DNA of 55,173 bases, from positions 1 through 55,173 of the forward strand of contig MUMD01000067.1 in the NCBI GenBank assembly GCA_002155895.1, written 5' to 3'. This document shows, in pieces, positions 8,983 to 18,500 of this stretch. Within the stretch, counting starts at the first letter, position 1; each line of letters opens with the position of its first letter. This DNA comes from Streptomyces rochei. GTDB lineage: Bacteria; Actinomycetota; Actinomycetes; Streptomycetales; Streptomycetaceae. The translations under genes and the position numbers were made by a program. Below the pieces are notes generated by a model. It was not told where the DNA came from and did no database searches. It saw nothing but the letters and a program-made list of their open reading frames with translations.

Positions 8983-9944
8983 ACACCCCCGAGCTGGGCC
9001 TGCCCATGGCCGTACCGGCCGAAGGACTGCCCGCCCGCGTCCGCATCCACGAGGTGGGCGCGCGCGACGGCCTCCAGAACGAGAAGGCGACCGTGCCGGT
9101 GGAGGTGAAGGCGGAGTTCGTCCGCCGCCTGGCCGGCACGGGCCTGACCACCATCGAGGCGACGAGCTTCGTGCACCCCAAGTGGGTGCCGCAGCTGGCG
9201 GACGCGGAGGAGCTGTTCCCCGCCGTCGCCGACCTGCCGGTCGAGCTGCCCGTCCTGGTGCCGAACGAGCGCGGCCTGGACCGGGCGCTCGCGCTCGGCG
9301 CCCGCCGCGTCGCGGTCTTCGCCAGCGCCACGGAGTCCTTCGCCAAGGCCAATCTGAACCGCACGGTGGACGAGGCGCTGGCCATGTTCGAGCCGGTGGT
9401 GGCGCGGGCGAAGGACGCGGACGTGCACGTCCGGGGCTACCTCTCGATGTGCTTCGGCGACCCGTGGGAGGGTCCGGTCCCCGTCGAGCAGGTGGTGAAG
9501 GTGTGCCGGGCCCTGCGGGAGATGGGCTGCGACGAGCTGAGCCTCGGCGACACCATCGGGGTGGCGACCCCGGGGCACGTCAGCGCCCTGCTCACCGCGC
9601 TGACCGACGCCGGCGTTCCCGTGGAGACGCTCGGCGTGCACTTCCACGACACGTACGGCCAGGCCCTCGCCAACACGTACGAGGCCCTGCGCCACGGCGT
9701 GACGACCGTCGACGCCTCCGCGGGCGGACTGGGCGGCTGCCCCTACGCGAAGTCCGCCACCGGGAACCTCGCCACCGAAGACCTCGTGTGGATGCTGCGC
9801 GGCCTCGGCATCGACACCGGGGTCGACCTCGGCTCTCTCGTCGCCACCAGCGTCTGGATGGCCGCCCACCTGGGCCGACCCAGCCCGTCCCGCACCGTCC
9901 GGGCCCTCGCGGGCCCGGGCGACGACTCCGACCAGGAGAAGTGA
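8979..9944 (+). CDS. Hydroxymethylglutaryl-CoA lyase
   Basis: 321 residues from a GTG that overlaps the previous stop (GTGA), with AGGAG six bases upstream. TIM-barrel HMGL-like family. [19 protein letters not shown] (about 17-35) is the metal/substrate motif, [14 protein letters not shown] follows, [19 protein letters not shown] supplies the His-x-His metal ligands, and [17 protein letters not shown] contains the signature Cys of true HMG-CoA lyases. It cleaves HMG-CoA to acetyl-CoA and acetoacetate, the last step of leucine degradation. The methylglutaconyl-CoA hydratase that should act between carboxylase and lyase is not in the window. The acyl-CoA dehydrogenase gene starts five bases downstream. 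Confidence 0.93.
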   Translation: MNTPELGLPMAVPAEGLPARVRIHEVGARDGLQNEKATVPVEVKAEFVRRLAGTGLTTIEATSFVHPKWVPQLADAEELFPAVADLPVELPVLVPNERGLDRALALGARRVAVFASATESFAKANLNRTVDEALAMFEPVVARAKDADVHVRGYLSMCFGDPWEGPVPVEQVVKVCRALREMGCDELSLGDTIGVATPGHVSALLTALTDAGVPVETLGVHFHDTYGQALANTYEALRHGVTTVDASAGGLGGCPYAKSATGNLATEDLVWMLRGLGIDTGVDLGSLVATSVWMAAHLGRPSPSRTVRALAGPGDDSDQEK

Positions 9945-9949
9945 CAGCC

Positions 9950-11110
9950 ATGGACCACAAGCTCTCCCCCGAACTCGAGGAACTCCGCCGCACGGTGGAG
10001 GAGTTCGCCCACGACGTCGTGGCACCCAAGATCGGCGACTTCTACGAGCGGCACGAGTTCCCGTACGAGATCGTCCGGGAGATGGGCCGCATGGGCCTGT
10101 TCGGCCTGCCCTTCCCGGAGGAGTACGGCGGCATGGGCGGCGACTACCTCGCGCTCGGCATCGCCCTGGAGGAGCTGGCCCGCGTCGACTCGTCGGTGGC
10201 CATCACGCTGGAGGCGGGCGTCTCGCTGGGCGCGATGCCGGTCCACCTGTTCGGCACCGAGGAGCAGAAGCGCGAGTGGCTGCCCCGGCTCTGCTCCGGG
10301 GAGATCCTGGGCGCCTTCGGCCTGACCGAGCCGGACGGCGGCTCGGACGCGGGCGCGACGCGGACGACGGCCCGCCTGGACGAGGCGACCGGCGAGTGGG
10401 TGATCAACGGCACCAAGTGCTTCATCACCAACTCGGGCACCGACATCACCGGTCTGGTGACGGTCACGGCGGTCACCGGACGCAAGCCCGACGGCCGTCC
10501 CCTGATCTCGTCGATCATCGTGCCGTCCGGCACCCCGGGCTTCACGGTGGCCGCCCCGTACTCGAAGGTCGGCTGGAACGCGTCGGACACCCGTGAGCTG
10601 TCCTTCGCCGACGTCCGGGTCCCGGCGGCGAACCTGCTGGGCGAGGAGGGCCGCGGGTACGCGCAGTTCCTGCGCATCCTCGACGAGGGCCGGATCGCCA
10701 TCGCCGCGCTGGGCACGGGCCTGGCGCAGGGCTGCGTGGACGAGTCGGTGAAGTACGCGAAGGAACGGCACGCCTTCGGCCGGCCAATCGGCGCCAACCA
10801 GGCCATCCAGTTCAAGATCGCCGACATGGAGATGAAGGCCCACACCTCCCGTCTCGCCTGGCGCGACGCGGCCTCCCGGCTGGTGGCGGGCGAGCCGTTC
10901 AAGAAGGAGGCGGCGCTGGCGAAGCTGTACTCGTCGACGGTGGCGGTGGACAACGCCCGGGACGCGACGCAGATCCACGGCGGATACGGCTTCATGAACG
11001 AGTACCCGGTGGCGCGCATGTGGCGGGACTCGAAGATCCTGGAGATCGGCGAGGGCACCAGCGAGGTCCAGCGGATGCTGATCGCACGGGAGTTGGGCCT
11101 GGCCGGCTAG
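9950..11110 (+). CDS. acdH: Acyl-CoA dehydrogenase AcdH (short/branched chain)
   Basis: 386 residues. N-terminal helical domain, FGLTEPDGGSDAGATRTTA (about 123-141), HGGYGFMNEYPVARMWRD (about 343-360) and C-terminal EIGEGTSEVQRMLIARELG. Glu368 is at the normal catalytic-base position, and the alternative helix-G position carries Gly (LDEGRIAIA), so this enzyme is short/medium/branched-chain type. In this it contrasts with the dehydrogenase encoded at 3393-4550. It oxidises acyl-CoA to enoyl-CoA with electrons passing to ETF. Streptomyces acdH at this locus is known from work on branched-chain amino-acid, especially valine, catabolism. It is the last gene of the operon and is followed by a hairpin at 11124. 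Confidence 0.92.
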   Translation: MDHKLSPELEELRRTVEEFAHDVVAPKIGDFYERHEFPYEIVREMGRMGLFGLPFPEEYGGMGGDYLALGIALEELARVDSSVAITLEAGVSLGAMPVHLFGTEEQKREWLPRLCSGEILGAFGLTEPDGGSDAGATRTTARLDEATGEWVINGTKCFITNSGTDITGLVTVTAVTGRKPDGRPLISSIIVPSGTPGFTVAAPYSKVGWNASDTRELSFADVRVPAANLLGEEGRGYAQFLRILDEGRIAIAALGTGLAQGCVDESVKYAKERHAFGRPIGANQAIQFKIADMEMKAHTSRLAWRDAASRLVAGEPFKKEAALAKLYSSTVAVDNARDATQIHGGYGFMNEYPVARMWRDSKILEIGEGTSEVQRMLIARELGLAG

Positions 11111-11123
11111 GTCCGGGGGCCGG

Positions 11124-11149
11124 GGGCGGGGCAGGTCACAGCCCCGCCC
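11124..11149 (+). terminator. Hairpin after acdH
   Basis: A perfect 9-bp stem (GGGCGGGGC / GCCCCGCCC) with an 8-base loop, 14 bp after the acdH stop. It has no U-tract, as is common in Streptomyces terminators. It separates the catabolic operon from the iron-controlled desE promoter. Confidence 0.6.
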
Positions 11150-11162
11150 TCTGGACATGATC

Positions 11163-11181
11163 TGAGGTTAGGCTAACCTAC
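11163..11181. promoter_or_regulatory. Iron box (DmdR/DtxR-type) upstream of desE
   Basis: TGAGGTTAGGCTAACCTAC matches the 19-bp DmdR1/DtxR-family consensus TTAGGTTAGGCTnACCTAA at nearly every position and is a good inverted repeat. It lies 51 bp upstream of the chosen desE start. By analogy with known des regulation, Fe(II)-DmdR1 represses desE and the following reductase gene when iron is plentiful. Confidence 0.88.
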
Positions 11182-11231
11182 CTTCGAACTTGTCCAGCGG
11201 AGGCTCCGCACCGTTCGAAAGCAGCCACACC

Positions 11232-12278
11232 ATGCCCAACGCCAGCGCTACCCACCTCACCCGCCGCGGAATCCTCGCCGCGGGCGGCGCACTCGGCCTC
11301 GGCGCCGTGCTCACGGCCTGCGGTGACGACGACGCGAAAAGCGGTGGCTCCGGCGACGGGACGGCCGCCGCCAAGTCCGGCCCCTGGTCCTTCAAGGACG
11401 ACCGCGGCAAGACCGTGGAGCTGGACAAGGTGCCGGCGAACATCGTCGCCTTCACCGGCGTCGCCGCCGCCCTCTGGGACTACGGCGTCCAGGTCAAGGG
11501 CGTCTTCGGCCCGACCACCACCAAGGACGGCAAGCCCGACGTCCAGGCCGGCGACATCGACGTCGACAAGGTCACCGTGCTCGGCAACGAGTGGGGCAAG
11601 CTCAACGTCGAGAAGTACGCCGCCCTCGCCCCCGAACTGCTCGTCACCACGACGTTCGACACGGCGGGCACCCTGTGGTCCGTCCCCGAGGAGTCCAAGG
11701 ACAAGATCGCCAAGCTGGCTCCCAGCGTCGCGATCTCCGTCTTCGACCGCCAGCTCACCCAGCCGCTCCAGCGCATGTGGGAGCTGGCCGAGTCGCTCGG
11801 CGCCGACACGAAGGCGAAGAAGGTCACCGACGCCAAGGCGGCCTTCGAGAAGGCCGCGGCCCGGCTGCGCGCCGCCGCGAAGGCCAAGCCCGAGATCAGG
11901 GTGCTGGCCGGTTCGGCCAGCGCCGAGCTGTTCTACGTCTCCGGCACCAACCTCTCGGTCGACCTGGAGTACTTCAAGGCCCTCGGCGTGAACTTCGTCG
12001 AGCCCTCGGAGGAGGCCAAGAAGGCGACCGGCGGCTGGTTCGAGTCCCTGAGCTGGGAGAACGTCGACAAGTACCCGGCCGACATCATCATCATGGACGA
12101 CCGCGCCTCCACCATCCAGCCCGCGGACATCACCGAGGGCACCTGGAAGCAGCTCCCCGCGGTCAAGGCCGGCCAGGTCATCGCCCGCTCCCCCGAGCCG
12201 ATCCTGTCCTACGACAAGTGCACGCCGCTCCTCGACAACCTGGCCGAGGCGATCGAGAACGCCAAGAAGGTCGGCTGA
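11232..12278 (+). CDS. desE: Ferrioxamine-binding lipoprotein DesE
   Basis: 348 residues from the ATG at 11232. A start at 11190 is also open, but it would place 14 unlike residues before the signal sequence. The signal has a twin Arg (LTRRGILAAGGALG) and the lipobox LTAC with Cys30, so the protein is a lipoprotein anchored to the outer face of the membrane. The rest is an FhuD/FepB-type class III substrate-binding protein with two lobes joined by a long helix (LAESLGADTKAKKVTDAKAA). It binds ferrioxamines and related trihydroxamates for an ABC importer not encoded here. It is preceded by an iron box and followed, 26 bp later, by a siderophore-interacting reductase gene. Confidence 0.92.
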   Translation: MPNASATHLTRRGILAAGGALGLGAVLTACGDDDAKSGGSGDGTAAAKSGPWSFKDDRGKTVELDKVPANIVAFTGVAAALWDYGVQVKGVFGPTTTKDGKPDVQAGDIDVDKVTVLGNEWGKLNVEKYAALAPELLVTTTFDTAGTLWSVPEESKDKIAKLAPSVAISVFDRQLTQPLQRMWELAESLGADTKAKKVTDAKAAFEKAAARLRAAAKAKPEIRVLAGSASAELFYVSGTNLSVDLEYFKALGVNFVEPSEEAKKATGGWFESLSWENVDKYPADIIIMDDRASTIQPADITEGTWKQLPAVKAGQVIARSPEPILSYDKCTPLLDNLAEAIENAKKVG

Positions 12279-12304
12279 CCCTCCCCTCTCCCCCGGAGCC
12301 CTCC

Positions 12305-13165
12305 ATGACGACGGCCGTGGCCGCCCCGTTCCGTTTCTTCTCCCTCCAGGTCGTACGGACGAGGCGGCTCGGCCCGTCCCTGGCCCGGGTCACCTTCGTG
12401 GGCCCCGACCTGCACGCCTTCCACTCCGACGGACAGGACCAGTCCCTGTCGCTGTTCCTGCCGCACCCGGGGCAGGCGGAGCCCGCCGTCCCCGTCGAAC
12501 TGGGGGACGGCTGGTGGCAGGGCTGGCGTGAACTGCCCGACGACGTACGGGCGGTGATGCGCTCGTACACGCTCCGGGCGCTGCGCCGGGACGCCGACGG
12601 GCACACCGCGGAGATCGACATCGACTTCGTGCTCCACGGCGTCGAACCGGACTCGCCGGTCCAGGCCGGCCCCGCCGCCCGCTGGGCCGCCGACGCCGCC
12701 CCCGGCGACCGCGTCGTCCTGCTCGGCCCGGCGGTCGCGGACAACCGGGCGATCCGGTTCCGCCCGCCCGAGGACACCGACCTGGTGGTGATCTGGGGCG
12801 ACGAGACCGCCGTTCCGGCCGCCTGCGCCATCGTCGAGTCCCTGCCGGCCGGCACCCGCGCCCGGGTCTGGCTGGAGGTGCCGCACGCCGAGGACGTACA
12901 GGAGCTGAAGACCGCGGCGGACGCCGAGGTCACCTGGCTGGTCAAGGACGCGGCCGGCGGACCCGAGGCCACCCTCGCCACCCTCCGCGGGGCCGAACTG
13001 CCGCCCGCCGGGCACCCCTACGTCTGGATCGCCGGCGAGTCCGGCTGCGTCAAGCTGCTGCGTCGGCACTTCGTCGGCGAACGCGGCATCGACCGCCGCC
13101 GCGTCACCTTCGTCGGCTACTGGCGTCAGGGCCTGACGGAGGAACAGCTCCGCGAGCAGGGCTGA
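12305..13165 (+). CDS. Siderophore-interacting protein (FAD ferric reductase)
   Basis: 286 residues of the ViuB/YqjH siderophore-interacting family. The N-terminal FAD-binding barrel carries RSYTLRALRRDADG (about 82-95), where RxYTxR binds flavin. GDRVVLLGPAVA follows, and the C-terminal NAD(P)H-type domain ends in WIAGESGCVKLLRRHFV and FVGYWRQGLTEEQ. Members reduce Fe(III)-siderophore complexes in the cytosol and so release iron after uptake. The gene follows desE closely under the same iron box, so ferrioxamine reduction is the natural role; this is inferred from position. Confidence 0.88.
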   Translation: MTTAVAAPFRFFSLQVVRTRRLGPSLARVTFVGPDLHAFHSDGQDQSLSLFLPHPGQAEPAVPVELGDGWWQGWRELPDDVRAVMRSYTLRALRRDADGHTAEIDIDFVLHGVEPDSPVQAGPAARWAADAAPGDRVVLLGPAVADNRAIRFRPPEDTDLVVIWGDETAVPAACAIVESLPAGTRARVWLEVPHAEDVQELKTAADAEVTWLVKDAAGGPEATLATLRGAELPPAGHPYVWIAGESGCVKLLRRHFVGERGIDRRRVTFVGYWRQGLTEEQLREQG

Positions 13166-13266
13166 CGCTCCGCGCTCCCGCCGGCGCCCCAACTCACCCT
13201 CCGTGACGTACCGATGAGGCGTGAGTGACGGCAGTCACGTAGCGGCATGCGTGTGATCGATCAAAA

Positions 13267-13285
13267 TTAGGTTAGGTTAACCTAA
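13267..13285. promoter_or_regulatory. Iron box (DmdR/DtxR-type) upstream of desABCD
   Basis: TTAGGTTAGGTTAACCTAA is a 19-bp near-perfect palindrome matching the DmdR1 consensus. It lies 63 bp upstream of the desA start and is the expected operator controlling desABCD by iron. Confidence 0.92.
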
Positions 13286-13348
13286 GTCGAAGTCAGGGCT
13301 CCGCCCTCTCCCGTCCCTCTCGGACCGTCCCCACCGGAGGACCCCCAC

Positions 13349-14791
13349 ATGCGCTCGCACCTGCTCAACGACGCCACCGCGGAGCAGTACCGCCGCTCGG
13401 TGACCGAAGGAGTCGAGCGGGTGGCCGCCAAACTCGCCGCCACCGACCGTCCGTTCACCGGCGTCACGGTCGACGCCCTCTCCCCCCGCATCGACGAGAT
13501 CGACCTCGACAAGCCGCTGCACGACACGGCCGCGGTCCTCGACGAGTTGGAGGACGTCTACCTCCGCGACGCCGTCTACTTCCACCACCCCCGCTACCTC
13601 GCCCACCTCAACTGCCCGGTCGTGATCCCGGCGGTGCTCGGCGAGGCGGTCCTCTCCGCGGTCAACTCCTCCCTGGACACCTGGGACCAGTCGGCCGGCG
13701 GCACGCTGATCGAGCGGAAACTGATCGACTGGACCTGCGCCCGCATCGGCCTCGGCCCGGCGGCCGACGGGGTGTTCACCTCCGGCGGCACCCAGTCCAA
13801 CCTCCAGGCCCTGCTGCTGGCCCGCGAGGAGGCCAAGACCGACTCCCTCGCGAAACTGCGGATCTTCGCCTCCGAGGTCAGCCACTTCAGCGTCAAGAAG
13901 TCCGCGAAACTGCTCGGCCTCGGCCCCGACGCCGTCGTGTCGGTCCCCGTCGACCACGACAAGCGCATGCAGACCGTCGCCCTCGCCCGCGAGCTGGAGC
14001 GCTGCGCGAAGGACGGCCTGGTCCCCATGGCCGTCGTCGCCACCGGCGGCACCACCGACTTCGGCTCCATCGACCCGCTCCCGGAGATCGCCGGACTGTG
14101 CGAGCAGTACGGCGTGTGGATGCACGTGGACGCGGCCTACGGCTGCGGGCTGCTCGCCTCCCTGAAGTACCGGGACCGCATCGCCGGCATCGAGCGCGCC
14201 GACTCGGTCACCGTGGACTACCACAAGTCCTTCTTCCAGCCGGTGAGTTCGTCGGCCGTGCTGGTCCGGGACGCGGCCACCCTGCGCCACGCCACCTACC
14301 ACGCGGAGTACCTCAACCCGCGCCGCATGGTGCAGGAACGTATCCCCAACCAGGTGGACAAGTCCCTCCAGACCACCCGCCGCTTCGACGCGCTCAAGCT
14401 GTGGATGACGCTGCGCGTGATGGGCGCCGACGGCATCGGTGAACTCTTCGACGAGGTCTGCGACCTGGCCGCCGAGGGCTGGAAGCTGCTCGCCGCCGAC
14501 CCGCGCTACGACGTCGTGGTCCAGCCGTCGCTGTCCACCCTGGTCTTTCGCTACATACCGGCGGCCGTCACCGATCCCGCCGAGATCGACCGCGCCAACC
14601 TGTACGCCCGCAAGGCCCTGTTCGCCTCCGGCGACGCCGTGGTCGCGGGCACCAAGGTGGCCGGGCGCCACTACCTGAAGTTCACCCTGCTCAACCCCGA
14701 GACGACCACGGCCGACATCGCCACCGTCCTCGATCTGATCGCCGGCCACGCCGAGCAGTACCTGGGAGAGTCCCTTGACCGCGCTTCCTGA
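13349..14791 (+). CDS. desA: Lysine decarboxylase DesA
   Basis: 480 residues, PLP-dependent group II decarboxylase. [18 protein letters not shown] (about 143-160) binds the cofactor phosphate, HVDAAYG (259-265) supplies Asp261 to the pyridine nitrogen, and [10 protein letters not shown] carries the Schiff-base Lys293. It converts lysine to cadaverine, the first step of desferrioxamine biosynthesis, in the cytosol. GGAGG lies upstream of the ATG, which follows a DmdR iron box. The last 17 bp overlap desB, so the pair is translationally coupled. Confidence 0.95.
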   Translation: MRSHLLNDATAEQYRRSVTEGVERVAAKLAATDRPFTGVTVDALSPRIDEIDLDKPLHDTAAVLDELEDVYLRDAVYFHHPRYLAHLNCPVVIPAVLGEAVLSAVNSSLDTWDQSAGGTLIERKLIDWTCARIGLGPAADGVFTSGGTQSNLQALLLAREEAKTDSLAKLRIFASEVSHFSVKKSAKLLGLGPDAVVSVPVDHDKRMQTVALARELERCAKDGLVPMAVVATGGTTDFGSIDPLPEIAGLCEQYGVWMHVDAAYGCGLLASLKYRDRIAGIERADSVTVDYHKSFFQPVSSSAVLVRDAATLRHATYHAEYLNPRRMVQERIPNQVDKSLQTTRRFDALKLWMTLRVMGADGIGELFDEVCDLAAEGWKLLAADPRYDVVVQPSLSTLVFRYIPAAVTDPAEIDRANLYARKALFASGDAVVAGTKVAGRHYLKFTLLNPETTTADIATVLDLIAGHAEQYLGESLDRAS

Positions 14792-16055
14792 AGCCAGTGC
14801 CCCGTACGACTTCGTGGGGATCGGCCTCGGCCCCTTCAACCTCGGTCTGGCCTGTCTGACCGAGCCCATCGCCGAGCTGAACGGCGTCTTCCTGGAGTCC
14901 AAGCCGGACTTCGAGTGGCACGCCGGGATGTTCCTGGACGGCGCCCATCTCCAGACCCCGTTCATGTCGGACCTGGTCACCCTCGCCGACCCGACGTCCC
15001 CGTACTCCTTCCTCAACTACCTGAAGGAGAAGGGCCGGCTCTACTCGTTCTACATCCGGGAGAACTTCTACCCGCTGCGCGTCGAGTACGACGACTACTG
15101 CCGCTGGGCCGCGAACAAGCTGAGCAGCGTCCGCTTCTCCACGACGGTCACCGAGGTGACGTACGACGAGACGGACGAGCTGTACTCCGTCGCCACCACC
15201 TCCGGCGACACCTACCGCGCCCGCCGCCTGGTCCTCGGCACCGGCACCCCGCCGCACATCCCCGACGCCTGCCGGGGCCTGGCCGGCGACTTCATCCACA
15301 ACTCCCGCTATGTGCAGCACCGGGCGGAGCTGGTGAAGAAGAAGTCGATCACGCTGGTCGGCAGCGGCCAGTCCGCCGCCGAGATCTACCACGACCTGCT
15401 CGGCGAGATCGACGTCCACGGCTACCGGCTGAACTGGGTGACCCGCTCCCCGCGCTTCTTCCCTCTCGAATACACCAAGCTCACGCTGGAGATGACCTCC
15501 CCGGAGTACGTGGACTACTACCACGCCCTTCCGGAGGACACCCGCTACCGCCTCACCGCCGAGCAGAAGGGCCTGTTCAAGGGCATCGACGGCGACCTGA
15601 TCAACGAGATCTTCGACCTGCTCTACCAGAAGAGGCTCGGCGGCCCGGTCCCCACCCGCCTGCTCACCAACTCTGCACTGACCGACGCCCGGTACGCGGA
15701 CGGCACGTACACGCTCGGCTTCCGCCAGGAGGAGCAGGGCACGGACTTCGAGATCGAGACCGAGGGCCTGGTCCTGGCCACCGGCTACCGGTACGCCGAG
15801 CCGGACTTCCTCAAGCCCGTCCGCGATCGGCTGCGCTACGACTCCCGGGGCAACTTCGACGTGGCCCGCAACTACGCCGTCGACGTCACGGGCAACGGTG
15901 TGTTCCTGCAGAACGCGGGTGTCCACACGCACAGCATCACCAGCCCCGATCTGGGCATGGGTGCCTATCGCAACAGCTACATCATCCGAGAGCTGCTCGG
16001 CACCGAGTACTACCCGGTCGAGAAGACGATCGCGTTCCAGGAGTTCAGCGCATGA
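14775..16055 (+). CDS. desB: Cadaverine N-monooxygenase DesB
   Basis: 426 residues from a TTG start at 14775 with GGGAGAG five bases upstream. Flavin-dependent N-hydroxylating monooxygenase of the lysine/ornithine hydroxylase family. [16 protein letters not shown] (about 13-28) binds [21 protein letters not shown] (about 191-208) binds NADPH, and [14 protein letters not shown] (about 331-344) is the C-terminal ATGY motif. It makes N-hydroxycadaverine. The start overlaps the end of desA and the stop overlaps desC by four bases (ATGA). The TTG start is rare and may keep DesB levels low. Confidence 0.95.
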   Translation: MTALPEASAPYDFVGIGLGPFNLGLACLTEPIAELNGVFLESKPDFEWHAGMFLDGAHLQTPFMSDLVTLADPTSPYSFLNYLKEKGRLYSFYIRENFYPLRVEYDDYCRWAANKLSSVRFSTTVTEVTYDETDELYSVATTSGDTYRARRLVLGTGTPPHIPDACRGLAGDFIHNSRYVQHRAELVKKKSITLVGSGQSAAEIYHDLLGEIDVHGYRLNWVTRSPRFFPLEYTKLTLEMTSPEYVDYYHALPEDTRYRLTAEQKGLFKGIDGDLINEIFDLLYQKRLGGPVPTRLLTNSALTDARYADGTYTLGFRQEEQGTDFEIETEGLVLATGYRYAEPDFLKPVRDRLRYDSRGNFDVARNYAVDVTGNGVFLQNAGVHTHSITSPDLGMGAYRNSYIIRELLGTEYYPVEKTIAFQEFSA

Positions 16056-16609
16056 GCACCACCACCCCCACGGCCGCCGGCATCGGCGCGCTCACCCTCC
16101 GTCCCCTCGACCCGCTGAAGGACGCCGTACTGCTGCACAGCTGGGTCACGCACCCGAAGTCGGCGTTCTGGATGATGCAGGACGCGAAACTGGTGGACGT
16201 CGAGCGGGCCTACATGGAGATAGCCGCCGACGAGCACCACCACGCCTACGTCGGCCTGCACGACGGCGTCCCCGCCTTCCTGATGGAGAAGTACGACCCC
16301 GCCCACCGCGAGCTGGTCGGCCTGTACGAGCCCGAGCCGGGCGACGTCGGCATGCACTTCCTGGTCGCCCCCACCGACCGGCCCCTGCACGGCTTCACCC
16401 GCGCCGTGATCACCGCCGTGATGACCGAGCTGTTCGCCGACCCGGCGACCGCCCGCGTCGTCGTCGAGCCGGACGTGGACAACAAGGCCGTCCACGCCCT
16501 GAACGCGGCCGTCGGATTCGTGCCCGAGCGCGAGATCCAGAAGCCGGAGAAGAAGGCGTTGCTGAGCTTCTGCACCCGCGAGCAGTTCGAGAAGGCGGTG
16601 TCCGCATGA
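16052..16609 (+). CDS. desC: Hydroxycadaverine acyltransferase DesC
   Basis: 185 residues, GNAT-type acyltransferase of the IucB/RhbD siderophore subfamily. Visible motifs are [11 protein letters not shown] (about 35-45), [19 protein letters not shown] (about 98-116, acyl-CoA region) and [20 protein letters not shown] (about 137-156). It adds a succinyl or acetyl group to N-hydroxycadaverine, giving the hydroxamate units that are joined into desferrioxamine E or B. Four-base ATGA overlaps with desB and desD give strict coupling. Confidence 0.95.
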   Translation: MSTTTPTAAGIGALTLRPLDPLKDAVLLHSWVTHPKSAFWMMQDAKLVDVERAYMEIAADEHHHAYVGLHDGVPAFLMEKYDPAHRELVGLYEPEPGDVGMHFLVAPTDRPLHGFTRAVITAVMTELFADPATARVVVEPDVDNKAVHALNAAVGFVPEREIQKPEKKALLSFCTREQFEKAVSA

Positions 16610-18378
16610 GCCTCGCCGACGCCGTGGCCCACCTGACCCCCGAACGCTGGGAGCAGGCCAACCGCCTGCTGATCCGCAAGGCCCTGGCCGAGTTCACCCA
16701 CGAGCGGCTGATCACGCCGGAGCGGTCCGCGGGCGACGCGTACGCCGTCCGCTCCGACGACGGCACGACCGAGTACCGCTTCACCGCCACCGTCCGCGCC
16801 CTGGACCACTGGCAGGTGGACGCCGCCTCGATCACCCGCCACCGCGACGGCTCCGAGCTGCCGCTCGCCGCGCTGGACTTCTTCATCGAGCTGAAGGAGT
16901 CGCTGGGCCTGAGCGACGAGATCCTGCCGGTCTACCTGGAGGAGATCTCCTCCACCCTCTCGGGCACCTGCTACAAGCTCACCAAGCCGAAGCTCACCTC
17001 GGCCGAGCTGGCGCAGAGCGGCTTCCAGGCCGTCGAGACCGGCATGACCGAGGGCCACCCCTGCTTCGTCGCCAACAACGGGCGGCTCGGCTTCGACATC
17101 CACGAGTACCTGTCGTACGCCCCGGAGACCGCGAGCCCCGTCCGGCTGGTGTGGCTGGCCGCGCACCGCTCGCGGGCGGCGTTCACCGCCGGCGTCGGCA
17201 TCGAGTACGAGTCCTTCGTGCGGGACGAGCTGGGCGAGGCGACCGTCGACCGGTTCCACGGCGTGCTGCGCGAGCGCGGCCTGGACCCGGCCGACTACCT
17301 CTTCATCCCGGTCCACCCCTGGCAGTGGTGGAACAAGCTCACCGTCACCTTCGCCGCCGAGGTCGCCCGCGGGCACCTGGTCTGCCTCGGCGAGGGCGAC
17401 GACGAGTACCTGGCCCAGCAGTCCATCCGCACCTTCTTCAACACCTCGCACCCCGAGAAGCACTATGTGAAGACGGCCCTTTCCGTCCTCAACATGGGCT
17501 TCATGCGCGGTCTGTCGGCCGCGTACATGGAGGCGACGCCGGCCATCAACGACTGGCTCGCCCAGCTCATCGAGTCCGACCCGGTGCTGAAGTCGACGGG
17601 TCTGTCGATCATCCGGGAGCGCGCGGCCGTCGGCTACCGGCACCTGGAGTACGAGCAGGCCACCGACCGCTACTCGCCCTACCGCAAGATGCTGGCGGCG
17701 CTGTGGCGGGAGAGCCCCGTCCCGTCCCTCCAGGACGGCGAGACCCTCGCCACCATGGCCTCCCTGGTCCACGTCGACCACGAGGGCGCCTCCTTCGCGG
17801 GCGCGCTGATCGAGCGGTCCGGGCTCGCGCCCACCGAGTGGCTGCGGCACTACCTGCGGGCGTACTTCGTCCCGCTGCTGCACAGCTTCTACGCCTACGA
17901 CCTGGTGTACATGCCGCACGGCGAGAACGTGATCCTGGTCCTGGAGGACGGGGTGGTGCGGCGCGCGGTCTACAAGGACATCGCCGAGGAGATCGCGGTG
18001 ATGGACCCGGACGCGGTGCTGCCGCCGGAGGTCTCCCGGATCGCCGTGGAGGTCCCGGAGGACAAGAAGCTCCTGTCCATCTTCACGGACGTCTTCGACT
18101 GCTTCTTCCGCTTCCTCGCCGCCAACCTCGCCGAGGAGGGGATCCTCGAGGAGGACGCCTTCTGGCGGACGGTCGCGGAGGTCACCCGGGAGTACCAGGA
18201 GTCGGTGCCGGAGCTGGCCGAGAAGTTCGACCGGTACGACATGTTCGCGCCCGAGTTCGCGCTGTCCTGCCTCAACCGGCTCCAGCTGCGCGACAACCGG
18301 CAGATGGTGGACCTCGCGGACCCGTCCGGCGCGCTCCAGCTCATCGGCACCCTGAAGAACCCCATCGCGGGCCTCTGA
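16606..18378 (+). CDS. desD: Desferrioxamine synthetase DesD
   Basis: 590 residues, NRPS-independent siderophore synthetase of the IucA/IucC family. Conserved blocks: TEGHPCFVANNGRLGFDIHE (about 146-165), HPWQWWNKLTVTFAAEVARG (about 236-255), TSHPEKHYVKTALSVLNMGF (about 280-300) and MPHGENVILVLEDG (about 435-448), the last followed by the FhuF-like C-terminal part. It uses ATP to condense and cyclise N-succinylhydroxycadaverine units into desferrioxamines. It is the last gene of the operon, and a strong hairpin follows 21 bp after the stop. Confidence 0.96.
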   Translation: MSLADAVAHLTPERWEQANRLLIRKALAEFTHERLITPERSAGDAYAVRSDDGTTEYRFTATVRALDHWQVDAASITRHRDGSELPLAALDFFIELKESLGLSDEILPVYLEEISSTLSGTCYKLTKPKLTSAELAQSGFQAVETGMTEGHPCFVANNGRLGFDIHEYLSYAPETASPVRLVWLAAHRSRAAFTAGVGIEYESFVRDELGEATVDRFHGVLRERGLDPADYLFIPVHPWQWWNKLTVTFAAEVARGHLVCLGEGDDEYLAQQSIRTFFNTSHPEKHYVKTALSVLNMGFMRGLSAAYMEATPAINDWLAQLIESDPVLKSTGLSIIRERAAVGYRHLEYEQATDRYSPYRKMLAALWRESPVPSLQDGETLATMASLVHVDHEGASFAGALIERSGLAPTEWLRHYLRAYFVPLLHSFYAYDLVYMPHGENVILVLEDGVVRRAVYKDIAEEIAVMDPDAVLPPEVSRIAVEVPEDKKLLSIFTDVFDCFFRFLAANLAEEGILEEDAFWRTVAEVTREYQESVPELAEKFDRYDMFAPEFALSCLNRLQLRDNRQMVDLADPSGALQLIGTLKNPIAGL

Positions 18379-18399
18379 AGCGGCCCCGCACGGACGGGC

Positions 18400-18432
18400 G
18401 GGCACCCCGGAGACGGTCCTCCGGGGTGCCCG
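18400..18432 (+). terminator. Terminator of desABCD
   Basis: A perfect 13-bp GC-rich stem (GGGCACCCCGGAG / CTCCGGGGTGCCC) with a six-base loop, starting 21 bp after the desD stop. It also faces the 3' end of the convergent hexosaminidase gene and may work in both directions. Confidence 0.8.
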
Positions 18433-18457
18433 TCGGCTTTCGCCCCCCTCCTGGCCG

Positions 18458-18500
18458 GTGAGTCGGTGAGTCGGTCAGTCGGTCAGTCGGTCAGTCGGTC
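18458..18500. repeat. 8-bp tandem repeat over the end of the hexosaminidase gene
   Basis: About 5.4 copies of an octamer (two of GTGAGTCG, then three of GTCAGTCG and a partial). It includes the TGA stop (complement of 18491-18493) and the last two codons of the hexosaminidase gene. Because 8 is not a multiple of three, gain or loss of one unit within the coding part would change the C-terminal residues. Confidence 0.85.
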
